Shown here piece by piece: positions 47,055 through 56,271 of a stretch of 64,000 nucleotides of DNA (position 1 is its first letter; every line of letters begins with the position of its first letter). Below the pieces are notes generated by a model. That model ran no database searches. It saw only the letters and a list, made by a program, of their open reading frames with translations, and was not told where the DNA came from. The position numbers were made by a program, and so were the translations under genes. The stretch is from Pleomorphomonas diazotrophica (GTDB lineage: Bacteria; Pseudomonadota; Alphaproteobacteria; Rhizobiales; Pleomorphomonadaceae): assembly GCF_002844595.1 (NCBI RefSeq), contig NZ_PJNW01000004.1:62001-126000 (forward strand), read 5' to 3'.

Positions 47055-47942
47055 ATGACTGCCACCGCCAGAAAAGTCCCGATCGAAGCGGCCAGCCGGC
47101 CGGCCCAACCCGGCAAGGTCGTGCCGCTCGGTCGCGCCCAGGCGAACCGGATCGACTTCGGCCGCGCCGCCGCGAATCTCGCGCGCAACGTCATCCCACC
47201 GCTCGTCGTGCTTCTGGTGCTGCTCGCCGTCTGGCAGGTGAGCTGCTCGGGCGTCGGCGCGCCGCTGCCGCCGCCCTCCCAGATCTGGACCGACAGCTAC
47301 GATCTCATCGCCTATCCCTTCTTCGACTACGGCTCGCAGGACATCGGCCTCGCCTGGCGGGTGCTGACCTCGCTGCAGCGCGTCGCCATCGGCTTCGGCC
47401 TTGCCGCCGTGGTCGGCGTGGCGCTCGGCGCGCTGGTCGGCCAGTCGGTGTGGGCGATGCGCGGCCTCGACCCGATCTTCCAGATCCTCAGGACGGTGCC
47501 GCCGCTCGCCTGGCTGCCGCTGTCGCTCGCCGCCTTCCAGGACAGCAACCCCTCGGCCATTTTCGTGATCTTCATCACCTCGATCTGGCCGGTCATCATC
47601 AACACCGCCGTCGGCGTGCGCAACATTCCCGAGGACTATCGCAACGTCGCCCGCGTGCTCCGGCTGAACCAGTTGGAGTTCTTCCTGCGCATCATGCTGC
47701 CGGCGGCGGCGCCCTACATCTTCACCGGCCTGCGCATCGGCATCGGCCTCTCCTGGCTCGCCATCGTCGCGGCGGAAATGCTGACCGGCGGCGTCGGCAT
47801 CGGCTTCTTCATCTGGGACGCGTGGAACTCATCGCGCCTTCCCGACATCATCGTGGCGCTCGCCTACATCGGCCTCACCGGCTTCGTCCTCGACAAGCTG
47901 GTGGCCTTCCTGGGGCGCGTCATCGCCCGCACCAGCGCCTGA
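47055..47942 (+). CDS. nrtB: Nitrate ABC transporter permease
   Basis: A 295-residue inner-membrane permease of the NrtB/SsuC/TauC family. It has a long cytoplasmic N-terminus, then about six helices. The stretch RTVPPLAWLPLSLAAFQDSNPSAIF is family-specific, and the EAA-like loop is IPEDYRNVARVLRLNQLEFFLRI. The ATG at 47055 follows GGAG. The ATPase gene follows after 10 bases. Confidence 0.93.
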   Translation: MTATARKVPIEAASRPAQPGKVVPLGRAQANRIDFGRAAANLARNVIPPLVVLLVLLAVWQVSCSGVGAPLPPPSQIWTDSYDLIAYPFFDYGSQDIGLAWRVLTSLQRVAIGFGLAAVVGVALGALVGQSVWAMRGLDPIFQILRTVPPLAWLPLSLAAFQDSNPSAIFVIFITSIWPVIINTAVGVRNIPEDYRNVARVLRLNQLEFFLRIMLPAAAPYIFTGLRIGIGLSWLAIVAAEMLTGGVGIGFFIWDAWNSSRLPDIIVALAYIGLTGFVLDKLVAFLGRVIARTSA

Positions 47943-47952
47943 GGGGGAAACG

Positions 47953-48750
47953 ATGAGCGCCTATCTGAAAATCGATCATATCGACAAGAGCTTCGCCCGC
48001 GGCGGCGCCGCCACCCATGTGCTCGCCGACGTGACGCTGACCATCGACAAGGGCGAGTTCGTGTCGATCATCGGCCATTCCGGCTGCGGCAAGTCGACGC
48101 TGCTCAACCTCGTCGCCGGCCTGACGCGCGTCTCCGCCGGAGCGATCCTGCTCGAGGGCAGGGAAGTGAACGAGCCCGGCCCCGAGCGGGCTGTGGTGTT
48201 CCAGAACCACTCGCTGCTGCCGTGGCTCAGCGTCTATGAGAACGTCAACCTCGCGGTGTCCAAGGTGTTCGCCGGCAAGAAGAGCCGGGCCGAGCGCCAC
48301 GACTGGGTGATGCACAACCTCGATCTGGTGCAGATGGCCCACGCCAAGGACAAGCGGCCGGCCGAGATCTCCGGCGGCATGAAGCAGCGCGTCGGCATCG
48401 CCCGCGCGCTCGCCATGGAGCCGAAGATCCTGCTGCTCGACGAGCCGTTCGGCGCGCTCGACGCCCTGACCCGCGCCCACCTGCAGGACGCTGTGATGGA
48501 TATCCATGCCCGCCTCGGCAACACCATGATCATGATCACCCATGACGTCGACGAGGCGGTGCTGCTCTCCGACGGCATCGTGATGATGACCAACGGCCCG
48601 GCGGCCCATATCGGCGAGGTGCTGGAGGTGCCGATCCCCCGGCCGCGCGACCGCATCGCCCTTGCCTCCGACCGGTCCTACCTCAAGTGCCGCGAGGCCG
48701 TGCTGAAGTTCCTCTACGAGCGCCACCGCTTCGTCGAAGCCGCGGAGTAA
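47953..48750 (+). CDS. nrtC: Nitrate ABC transporter ATP-binding protein (NrtD-like)
   Basis: A 265-residue ATPase. Walker A is GHSGCGKST, the Q-loop is VVFQNHSLLPWLSVYENV, the signature is ISGGMKQR, Walker B is ILLLDEPFGALD, and the switch is ITHDVDEA. It lacks the C-terminal NrtA-like domain of cyanobacterial NrtC, so it resembles NrtD; the symbol follows usage in proteobacterial nrtABC operons. Six bases separate it from nirB. Confidence 0.92.
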   Translation: MSAYLKIDHIDKSFARGGAATHVLADVTLTIDKGEFVSIIGHSGCGKSTLLNLVAGLTRVSAGAILLEGREVNEPGPERAVVFQNHSLLPWLSVYENVNLAVSKVFAGKKSRAERHDWVMHNLDLVQMAHAKDKRPAEISGGMKQRVGIARALAMEPKILLLDEPFGALDALTRAHLQDAVMDIHARLGNTMIMITHDVDEAVLLSDGIVMMTNGPAAHIGEVLEVPIPRPRDRIALASDRSYLKCREAVLKFLYERHRFVEAAE

Positions 48751-48756
48751 GCCATC

Positions 48757-51204
48757 ATGAGCGAGAAACTCGTCATCATCGGCAACGGCATGGCCCCCGG
48801 CCGCATGCTGGAAGAACTGTTCGAGAAGGCGCCCGGCGCCTATGACGTCACCATCTTCAACGCCGAACCGCGCGTGAACTACGACCGCATCATGCTGTCG
48901 CCGGTGCTGTCGGGCGAGAAGAGCTATGAGGACATCGTCATCCATGACGACGCCTGGTATGCGAAGAACGGCGTGACGCTGCTGAAGGGCGCCCGCGTCA
49001 CCGAGATCGACCGCGAGCGTCGCATCGTCACTGCCGCCGACGGCCGCACCGCCAGCTACGACAAGCTGGTGATCGCCACGGGGTCGACGCCGATCATCAT
49101 CCCGGTGCCCGGCCATCAGTTGCCCGGCGTGCTCGCCTATCGCGACCTCGACGACGTCGACCGCATGCTGGAGATCGCCAGGGGCGGCGGCCGCGCCATC
49201 GTCATCGGCGGCGGCCTTCTCGGCCTCGAAGCGGCCTATGGCCTGAAGCGCCAGGGCATGGAGGTGACGGTCATCCACCTGATGCCGACCATCATGGAGC
49301 GGCAGCTCGACCCGCCCGCCGCCTACATGCTGAAGAAGGCGCTGGGCGATCGCGGCATCGACATCATCACCAAGGCCAACACCAAGGCGATCCTCGGCAC
49401 CGACAAGGTGGAAGGCATCGAGCTCGACGACGGCCGCATCATCCCCGGCGACATGGTGGTGATGGCCGTCGGCATCCGGCCGAACACCACGCTGGCCCAC
49501 GCGGCGGGATTGGAGGTCAATCGCGGCATCGTCGTCAACGACGGCATGCAGACCTCTGACCCCCAGATCTACGCCCTCGGCGAATGCGCCGAGCATCGCG
49601 GCGTCTGCTACGGCCTCGTCGCGCCGCTCTATGAAAGCGCCCGGGCGCTGGCCGATCGCCTCGCCGGCGGCAGTGCCGAATATCTGGGCTCGGTGACCAA
49701 CACCAAGCTGAAGGTCACCGGCATCAACCTGTTCTCGGCCGGCGACTTCGCCGAGGCGCCGGACCGCGAGGAGATCGTGCTGCGCGATGCCTCGGCCGGC
49801 GTCTACAAGCGCCTGGTCTTGAAGGACAATCGCATCGTCGGCACGGTGCTCTATGGCGACACGGCCGACGGTTCGTGGTTCTTCGACCTGATGAAGAAGG
49901 GCAGCGACGTTTCGGCCATGCGCGACACGCTGATCTTCGGCCAGTCGTTCCAGGGAGGGGCGCCCCTGGACCCTATGGCGGCCGTTGCAGCCTTGCCCGA
50001 TGACGCGGAAATCTGCGGCTGCAACGGCGTCTGCAAGGGCAAGATCACCTCGACCATTTCGGGCAAGGGCCTGACCACGCTCGACGAAGTAAGGGCGCAT
50101 ACCAAGGCCTCGGCCTCCTGCGGCAACTGCACCGGCCTCGTCGAGCAGTTGATGAAGCTGACGCTGGGCGACCGCTACAATCCGGCGGCCGTCACGCCGA
50201 TGTGCGGCTGCACCGACCTCGGCCACGACGACGTCCGCCGCCTCATCCTCGCCAAGGGCCTCAAGACCATTCCGGCCGTCATGCAGGAGCTGGAGTGGAA
50301 GACCTCCTGCGGCTGCGCCAAGTGCCGGCCGGCGCTCAACTACTACCTCGTCTGCGACTGGCCGGACGAATATGCCGACGACTACCAGTCGCGCTTCATC
50401 AACGAGCGCGTCCACGCCAACATCCAGAAGGACGGCACCTATTCTGTGGTGCCGCGCATGTGGGGCGGCGTCACCTCGGCGGCCGAGCTCCGGGCGATCG
50501 CCGACGTGGTCGACAAGTTCCAGGTGCCGATGGTCAAGGTCACCGGCGGCCAGCGCATCGACCTCCTGGGCATCCAGAAGGAGGATCTGCCGGCGGTCTG
50601 GGCCGATCTCGGCAAGGCGGGCTTCGTCTCCGGTCAGGCCTATGCCAAGGGCCTGCGCACGGTGAAGACCTGCGTCGGCTCGGAATGGTGCCGCTTCGGC
50701 ACGCAGGACTCCACCGGTCTCGGCATACGCCTCGAAAAGTTCATGTGGGGCTCGTGGACGCCGGCCAAGCTGAAGCTCGCCGTCTCCGGCTGCCCGCGCA
50801 ACTGCGCCGAGGCCACCTGCAAGGACATCGGCGTCATCTGCGTCGATAGCGGCTTCGAGATCCACTTCGCCGGCGCGGCGGGGCTGGAGATCAAGGGCAC
50901 GGAAGTGCTCGGCATGGTGAAGACCGAGGACGAGGCGCTCGAACACATCGTGGCGCTGACGCAGATGTACCGCGAGCAAGGCCGCTATCTCGAGCGCATC
51001 TACAAGTGGGCCAAGCGCGTCGGCCTCGACGAGATCCGCCGCCAGATCATGGACGATGCGGAGAAGCGCAAGGGCTATTTCGACCGCTTCGTGTTCAGCC
51101 AGAAATTCGCCCAGGTCGATCCCTGGTCCGAGCGCGTCTCGGGCAAGGACAAGCATGAGTTCAAGCCGCTGGTGGTCACCGGCTTCAGCGAAGCGGCCGA
51201 GTAA
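48757..51204 (+). CDS. nirB: Assimilatory nitrite reductase large subunit
   Basis: An 815-residue cytoplasmic siroheme enzyme that reduces nitrite to ammonium with NAD(P)H. The N-terminal half is an FAD/NAD(P)-binding reductase (IGNGMAPGR, VIGGGLLGLEAAYGL). The middle has the BFD-like [2Fe-2S] domain with CGCNGVCKG and CGNCTG and a second CGCAKCRP cluster motif. The C-terminal sulfite/nitrite reductase half carries the siroheme/[4Fe-4S] cysteines in TCVGSEWCRFG and SGCPRNCAEATC. The length is normal. Confidence 0.96.
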   Translation: MSEKLVIIGNGMAPGRMLEELFEKAPGAYDVTIFNAEPRVNYDRIMLSPVLSGEKSYEDIVIHDDAWYAKNGVTLLKGARVTEIDRERRIVTAADGRTASYDKLVIATGSTPIIIPVPGHQLPGVLAYRDLDDVDRMLEIARGGGRAIVIGGGLLGLEAAYGLKRQGMEVTVIHLMPTIMERQLDPPAAYMLKKALGDRGIDIITKANTKAILGTDKVEGIELDDGRIIPGDMVVMAVGIRPNTTLAHAAGLEVNRGIVVNDGMQTSDPQIYALGECAEHRGVCYGLVAPLYESARALADRLAGGSAEYLGSVTNTKLKVTGINLFSAGDFAEAPDREEIVLRDASAGVYKRLVLKDNRIVGTVLYGDTADGSWFFDLMKKGSDVSAMRDTLIFGQSFQGGAPLDPMAAVAALPDDAEICGCNGVCKGKITSTISGKGLTTLDEVRAHTKASASCGNCTGLVEQLMKLTLGDRYNPAAVTPMCGCTDLGHDDVRRLILAKGLKTIPAVMQELEWKTSCGCAKCRPALNYYLVCDWPDEYADDYQSRFINERVHANIQKDGTYSVVPRMWGGVTSAAELRAIADVVDKFQVPMVKVTGGQRIDLLGIQKEDLPAVWADLGKAGFVSGQAYAKGLRTVKTCVGSEWCRFGTQDSTGLGIRLEKFMWGSWTPAKLKLAVSGCPRNCAEATCKDIGVICVDSGFEIHFAGAAGLEIKGTEVLGMVKTEDEALEHIVALTQMYREQGRYLERIYKWAKRVGLDEIRRQIMDDAEKRKGYFDRFVFSQKFAQVDPWSERVSGKDKHEFKPLVVTGFSEAAE

Positions 51205-51212
51205 AGTTCACG

Positions 51213-51256
51213 GCATCCGCCCGAAAAGTTGCAGACTTTTCGGACCAAGCGGATGC
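51213..51256. repeat. Palindromic intergenic repeat between nirB and nirD
   Basis: A 44-base element made of an outer stem GCATCCGC/GCGGATGC (51213-51220, 51249-51256) and an inner stem CCGAAAAGT/ACTTTTCGG (51221-51229, 51235-51243). In form and wording it resembles the dispersed CCGAAAAGT-type palindromes that I recall from Rhizobiales genomes, and the following bases up to about 51275 (CCAAAACAAGATCAGGAGCA) look like part of the same unit. It supplies the AGGAG used by nirD. Confidence 0.65.
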
Positions 51257-51281
51257 GCCAAAACAAGATCAGGAGCATAAG

Positions 51282-51611
51282 ATGACCTGGGTCACCATCG
51301 GCCGTCTTGAGGATATTCCGGTTCGCGGGGCGCGTTGCGTCAATACGCCGGAGGGGCGGATCGCCGTGTTCCGCACCGCCGACAATGAGGTGTTCGCCAT
51401 GGAGGACAGCTGCCCGCACAAGCGCGGGCCGCTCAGCCAGGGCATCGTCCACGGCAAGAGCGTGACCTGCCCGCTGCACAACTGGGTGATCTCCCTGGAG
51501 TCTGGGGCAGCGCAAGGCGCCGACAGCGGTCAGGTTCGCACCATTTCCGTGCGCAATGATAACGGAACGCTTCTGCTCGAGCTGACCGAGCTGCGTGTCG
51601 CTGCCGAGTAA
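51282..51611 (+). CDS. nirD: Nitrite reductase small subunit (Rieske type)
   Basis: A 109-residue Rieske-like protein. The [2Fe-2S] ligands are Cys44 and His46 (SCPHKRGPLSQG) and Cys63 and His66 (TCPLHNW), so the cluster-binding set is complete. It pairs with NirB. The start follows AGGAG, which comes from the end of the repeat element upstream. Confidence 0.94.
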   Translation: MTWVTIGRLEDIPVRGARCVNTPEGRIAVFRTADNEVFAMEDSCPHKRGPLSQGIVHGKSVTCPLHNWVISLESGAAQGADSGQVRTISVRNDNGTLLLELTELRVAAE

Positions 51612-51634
51612 ACCATCGGAGAGACTGCCCGAGA

Positions 51635-54289
51635 ATGGTTCAGGAAACCCGTACCACCTGTCCCTACTGCGGTGTCGGCTGCGGTGTGCTCGTCCGCGTC
51701 GACGACGATGGGCGGACGACCGTCAAGGGCGATCCCGATCATCCCGCCAACTTCGGTCGGCTCTGTTCCAAGGGCTCGGCGCTGGTTGAGACGCTGGGGG
51801 ATGATGGCCGCATTCATCATCCTGAGATCGGCGGGCGGCAGGCGGGTTGGGACGAGGCGCTGGATATCGTGGCCGGCACCTTCAAGGAGACCATCGCCGA
51901 GCATGGGCCGGAGGCCGTCGCCTTCTATCTGTCGGGCCAGCTTCTCACCGAGGATTATTACGTCGCCAACAAGCTGATGAAGGGCTTCATCGGCGCCGCC
52001 AACATCGACACCAACTCACGCCTCTGCATGGCCTCGTCGGTGGCGGGCCATCGCCGCGCCTTCGGTTCCGACACGGTGCCGGGCAATTATGAGGACATCG
52101 AGCTTGCCGATCTCGTGGTGATCGTCGGCTCCAACATGGCCTGGTGCCACCCGGTGCTCTACCAGCGCCTCGCGGCGGCCAAGGCAGCGCGTCCCGAAAT
52201 GTCGGTGGTGGTGATCGACCCGCGCCGCACCGCGACGAGCGACATCGCCGACTTGCATCTCTCCATCCGCGCCGACGGCGACGTGGCGCTGTTCAACGGG
52301 CTGATGGCGCATCTGCACGCTGCCGGTCATGTCGATCGACCCTTCATCACCGAGCATACCGAGGGCTTCACGGCGGCCCTCGGCGAGGCACGGCGCCTGG
52401 GGCCGCATGAGCTTTCCGCCGTCACCGGCCTGACGCAGGCGGAGATCGCCGCCTTCTACGAGCGCTTTGCCGCGACCGAGAAGGTGGTGACGCTGTTCAG
52501 CCAGGGCGTCAACCAGTCGTCGTCGGGCAGCGACAAGGTCAACGCCATCATCAACTGCCACCTCATCACCGGCCGCATCGGCCGGCCGGGAATGGGGCCG
52601 CTGTCGCTGACCGGCCAGCCCAACGCCATGGGCGGGCGCGAGGTGGGCGGGCTCGCCAACATGCTGGCCGCCCATATGAATCTGGACGATGCCGCCGATC
52701 GCGACCGCGTCGGCCGCTTCTGGGCCGCACCTGATATCGCCGAGCGGCCGGGCCTCAAGGCGGTGGATCTGTTCGACGCCGTGGCCGACGGCCGCGTCAA
52801 GGCGCTGTGGATCATGGCGACCAACCCGGTGGTATCGATGCCCGAGGCCGACCGGGTGCGGGCGGCCATCGCCGCCTGTCCCTTCGTCGTCGTCTCGGAC
52901 ATCCAGCGCGATACCGACACGGCGCGGCTCGCCCATGTGCTCCTGCCCTCGCTCGGCTGGAGCGAGAAATCCGGCACCGTCACCAACTCCGAGCGGCGCA
53001 TCTCCCGCCAGCGCGCCTTCCGCATGGGGCCGGGCGAGGCACGGGCCGACTGGTGGCAGTTCGCCGAGGTCGGTCGCCGCATGGGCTTTGGCGATGCCTT
53101 CGCCTATGCCGGGCCGCACCAGATCTTCGCCGAGCATGCCGGCCTCTCGGGCTTCGAGAACGCCGGCCGCCGCGACTTCGACATTTCCGCCCATGCCGGC
53201 ATCGACGCCGCCGGTTACGAGCGGCTCCAGCCCTTCCAGTGGCCGCAGCCGGCCGGCACACCGCCGGAGACCAGCCGTTTCTTCGCCGATGGCCGCTTCT
53301 ACCACACCGACGGCAGGGCGCGCTTCGTGGCCGCGAAGGGCGAGACCGAACGCCGCACCAACTGGGGCTTCCCCTTCGTGCTGAACACCGGCCGCGTCCG
53401 CGACCACTGGCACACCATGACGCGCACCGGCAAATCGCCGCGCCTGTCGGCCCATCTCGCCGAACCCTTCGCCGAGATCCATCCGGCCGACGCCCGAGCC
53501 TGTGGCATTGACGACGCCGACCTCGTGGAGGTGGAGAATGAGTTGGGCGCCCGCGTCATCGTGCGGGCGCTGCTCACCGACCGGCAGGCGCGCTGCAACC
53601 TGTTCGTCCCCATGCACTGGACGGGCGAGACCTCGGCGCTCGCCCGGGTCAACGCGTTGTTCCCCGGCCGGGTCGATGCGGTCTCTGGCCAGCCGGCGTT
53701 GAAGCATACGGCGGTCCGCCTGCGTCGGCATGACAGCGAGACGCACGGCTTTCTTGTGTCCGAGAAAAAGCCCGAGGGCGTTGGCACCGACTATTGGGCG
53801 CTGGCCCGCACCGATCACGGCTGGCGGCTGGAGCTCGCCGGCTCTCCACCGGCCGAAGGCTGGGAAGGCTGGCTGCGCCGGGTGGCCGGCCTGCCGGCGG
53901 AGGCGGACGTCATCGGCTATCATGAGCGAGCGGGGACTCGCATGGCCGCCTTCACGGGTACGCGCCTTCACGCCGCGCTCTATGTCGGCAAGGGGCCGGT
54001 CGCCGTATCGCGCGCCTGGGCGGCCGATCAGCTCGGCCAGAGCTTCACCGATCCGCACCGCCGGGCGGACGTGGTGGCCGGGCGGCCGGGCAAGGGCGGC
54101 ACTGATAAGGGCGCCATCGTCTGCGCCTGCGCCGCCGTGGGCATCAACGACATCCGCGCCGCCATCGCCTCGGGCTGCCAGAGCGTCGACGCCGTGGGCG
54201 AGGCGACGGCCGCCGGCACCAACTGCGGCTCCTGCCGCCCGGAGATCCGCCGCATCCTCGAGGGCATGATGCTTCAGGCGGCCGAGTGA
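51635..54289 (+). CDS. nasA: Assimilatory nitrate reductase catalytic subunit
   Basis: An 884-residue molybdopterin-guanine-dinucleotide enzyme that reduces nitrate to nitrite. The [4Fe-4S] ligands are Cys9, Cys12, Cys16 and Cys44 (TCPYCGVGCG ... LCSKGSA). The molybdopterin oxidoreductase core spans about residues 60-690, with GQPNAMGGREVGG typical of NasA. A C-terminal BFD-like [2Fe-2S] domain has CACAAVGIN and NCGSCRPE, as in Klebsiella NasA. No separate electron-transfer subunit gene is in the cluster, so electrons may come from a ferredoxin or from NirB-like reductase activity. Confidence 0.95.
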   Translation: MVQETRTTCPYCGVGCGVLVRVDDDGRTTVKGDPDHPANFGRLCSKGSALVETLGDDGRIHHPEIGGRQAGWDEALDIVAGTFKETIAEHGPEAVAFYLSGQLLTEDYYVANKLMKGFIGAANIDTNSRLCMASSVAGHRRAFGSDTVPGNYEDIELADLVVIVGSNMAWCHPVLYQRLAAAKAARPEMSVVVIDPRRTATSDIADLHLSIRADGDVALFNGLMAHLHAAGHVDRPFITEHTEGFTAALGEARRLGPHELSAVTGLTQAEIAAFYERFAATEKVVTLFSQGVNQSSSGSDKVNAIINCHLITGRIGRPGMGPLSLTGQPNAMGGREVGGLANMLAAHMNLDDAADRDRVGRFWAAPDIAERPGLKAVDLFDAVADGRVKALWIMATNPVVSMPEADRVRAAIAACPFVVVSDIQRDTDTARLAHVLLPSLGWSEKSGTVTNSERRISRQRAFRMGPGEARADWWQFAEVGRRMGFGDAFAYAGPHQIFAEHAGLSGFENAGRRDFDISAHAGIDAAGYERLQPFQWPQPAGTPPETSRFFADGRFYHTDGRARFVAAKGETERRTNWGFPFVLNTGRVRDHWHTMTRTGKSPRLSAHLAEPFAEIHPADARACGIDDADLVEVENELGARVIVRALLTDRQARCNLFVPMHWTGETSALARVNALFPGRVDAVSGQPALKHTAVRLRRHDSETHGFLVSEKKPEGVGTDYWALARTDHGWRLELAGSPPAEGWEGWLRRVAGLPAEADVIGYHERAGTRMAAFTGTRLHAALYVGKGPVAVSRAWAADQLGQSFTDPHRRADVVAGRPGKGGTDKGAIVCACAAVGINDIRAAIASGCQSVDAVGEATAAGTNCGSCRPEIRRILEGMMLQAAE

Positions 54290-54309
54290 CCGGTTCCACA
54301 TGCGACAGG

Positions 54310-55590
54310 TCACCGCGAGGAAGGCGTGCGGCCGATGCAGCCCGGACCAGTCTCCGTCGAAAAGGTTGTCCTGATCTCCGTCCCCCCAGCCGGTCCATCG
54401 ACGATCTCGATCCTGGCGTCGTGAGCATTGGCAATTCTTCGGCAGAGATCGAGCCCGAGACCGTAGCCTTTTCCGTGCTCGCGCGCGGCGCTCAGCCGGA
54501 CGAACGGATCGAAGACGCGCAGCCGGTCCGTCTCGGGAATGCCGACGCCGTGATCGATGATCCGCAGGAGGCATGTGGCTTCGTCGCCTTCGAGGACGAC
54601 CTCTATGGGATCGTCGTCTTCGGTGGAGAACTTGATCGCGTTGTCGATCAGGTTCATCGACAGGATTCGCAGGAGATCGGCGTCGCCACGGATCCGTGTG
54701 TTGGCGGCTCGAACGTCCAGCGCCAGCGGCCGGCGACGCTCCTCCTGAACGATGCTTCGCACCAGCGCCGCCAGATCGAGCGAGGTCATGCGAATGGCCC
54801 CTCGCGCCACCCGTTCGCGCTCGAGCAGCGTCGCCACCAGCGATTCCATGATCCCGACATCCTTGCGGATCTGATCCTGTTTCTCGCCCTCCGGAATAAA
54901 CTCGAGGGCGACCTTGATGCGCGTCAGCGGCGAGCGCAGTTCGTGGCTCACGTCCCCGAGGAGCCGTTCCCGGGCCGCGAGCATGTCGCGAACCCGCCGG
55001 GCCATGTCATCGAAGGCCCTGGCCACCTCGGCAAGTTCGCCGTCACCGCGGGGCATCGGTGCCACGGTGTCGAACCTTTCTGCTGCCACGGCCTCGACGC
55101 TCCGCCGCAGCCAGCGGAGCGGCGCGAGCAGGCGTGCCTGATAGACGTGATGGGCTGCGAGGACTGTGATTACCAGGACGATCAGGATCGCCAGTGCGGC
55201 CAGATGAAACCTCGCGGCGTCGGCGACCGGCCAGCGCAGCTCGACGGAGGCTCCACCCGCCGCCGGGGCCGTCGCGGACAGCATCATCGGCTGCGGCAAC
55301 GTCGGCGAGGGGGAGTCGGCGTGCAAACTCATGCCGTTCCGATGGTAAGTCACCGCCACCCGGTGGGTGCGCGCCAAGCGATCGACGTCCGCCTGGCCGG
55401 CGTCGGCCGGCAGGTCGCGCACCAGGACGGTGGCATAGTCGGCGAGAACGGCCTTTACCGGACCGTCGATCACGCCGCCGAAGAGGGTCAGCCCGTAGGT
55501 TATCGCCACGAGCACGGCAATGGCCGCAGCCGTCGCGATACTGGCGACGCGCAGGCGCCGAAAGAGACCGAAGGAACGGACGCCGGTCAT
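54310..55590 (-). CDS. Sensor histidine kinase of the MacAB-like operon
   Basis: A 426-residue membrane kinase. Helices are at about 16-38 and 130-147 with a periplasmic domain between them; a HAMP region follows; the phosphoacceptor is His217 in LLGDVSHELRSPLTRIK, a CpxA/BaeS-like wording; the ATP site has NLIDNAIKFS, DHGVGIP and GKGYGLGLDL. It is the last gene of the operon, 3 bases after the regulator, and is convergent with nasA. Confidence 0.9.
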   Translation of the reverse strand: MTGVRSFGLFRRLRVASIATAAAIAVLVAITYGLTLFGGVIDGPVKAVLADYATVLVRDLPADAGQADVDRLARTHRVAVTYHRNGMSLHADSPSPTLPQPMMLSATAPAAGGASVELRWPVADAARFHLAALAILIVLVITVLAAHHVYQARLLAPLRWLRRSVEAVAAERFDTVAPMPRGDGELAEVARAFDDMARRVRDMLAARERLLGDVSHELRSPLTRIKVALEFIPEGEKQDQIRKDVGIMESLVATLLERERVARGAIRMTSLDLAALVRSIVQEERRRPLALDVRAANTRIRGDADLLRILSMNLIDNAIKFSTEDDDPIEVVLEGDEATCLLRIIDHGVGIPETDRLRVFDPFVRLSAAREHGKGYGLGLDLCRRIANAHDARIEIVDGPAGGTEIRTTFSTETGPGCIGRTPSSR

Positions 55591-55593
55591 GCC

Positions 55594-56268
55594 TCACCCG
55601 ATGAACTGATAGCCGAGACCCCGGATCGTCTTGATGAGACGCGGGCTGCGCGGATCGTCGCCCAGCTTCTCGCGCAGGCGGCTGATGGCCATGTCCGCCG
55701 CGCGGTCGGTGACGTTGAGGTCGTCGGTGCAGGCGGCGCGAAGGAGCTGTGTCCGGCTCAGAACCGCCCCGCGTGAGCCGACGAGCGCGGCGAGGATGGT
55801 GAACTCGGTGCTGCTGAGATCGAGCAAGGTTCCGTCGAGAGAGGCGATGCGGCGCGGCATGTCCACGGAAAGCGGGCCGACGACAAGGGTCTTTCGGGTT
55901 GGATGCAGGCGACGCAGCAAGGCGTCGACGCGGGCGACGAGTTCGCGCGGCTCGAAGGGCTTGGGGACGTAGTCGTCGGCGCCCATTTCCAGGCCCATTA
56001 CGCGGTCGGCGGTTTCGCCGCGCGCGGTCAGCAGGATGATCGGCAAGTCGCTGGCGGCGCGAATGTCGCGGCAGGCGTTCATGCCGTTGCCGTCGGGCAG
56101 CATGACGTCGAGGATGGCGAGGTCCGCTCCATCGCGCCTCAGCCGTCGCAACCCGGTCTCAAGCCGCGTTTCATAGATCAGACGGATGCCGAAACGCTGG
56201 ACATACTCTTCCAGCAGACGGCAGAGATCGGCGTCGTCGTCGATCAGCAGGACGGTGGGCTTGGTCAT
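55594..56268 (-). CDS. OmpR-family response regulator of the MacAB-like operon
   Basis: A 224-residue CpxR-like regulator with phosphoacceptor Asp54 (AILDVMLPDGNG), VPKPFEPRELVARV and the winged helix NVTDRAADMAISRLREKL. It lies 3 bases downstream of the permease gene and is co-transcribed with the transporter it probably controls. The 12-base direct repeat at 60482-60525 is a candidate binding site. Confidence 0.9.
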   Translation of the reverse strand: MTKPTVLLIDDDADLCRLLEEYVQRFGIRLIYETRLETGLRRLRRDGADLAILDVMLPDGNGMNACRDIRAASDLPIILLTARGETADRVMGLEMGADDYVPKPFEPRELVARVDALLRRLHPTRKTLVVGPLSVDMPRRIASLDGTLLDLSSTEFTILAALVGSRGAVLSRTQLLRAACTDDLNVTDRAADMAISRLREKLGDDPRSPRLIKTIRGLGYQFIG

Positions 56269-56271
56269 CGG

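Noticed and set aside
47920-51156. A very long open frame on the minus strand opposite nrtC and nirB
   Set aside because: It is a by-product of high GC codon bias. The plus strand encodes complete NrtC and NirB with intact motifs, and the antisense translation has no recognisable domain.
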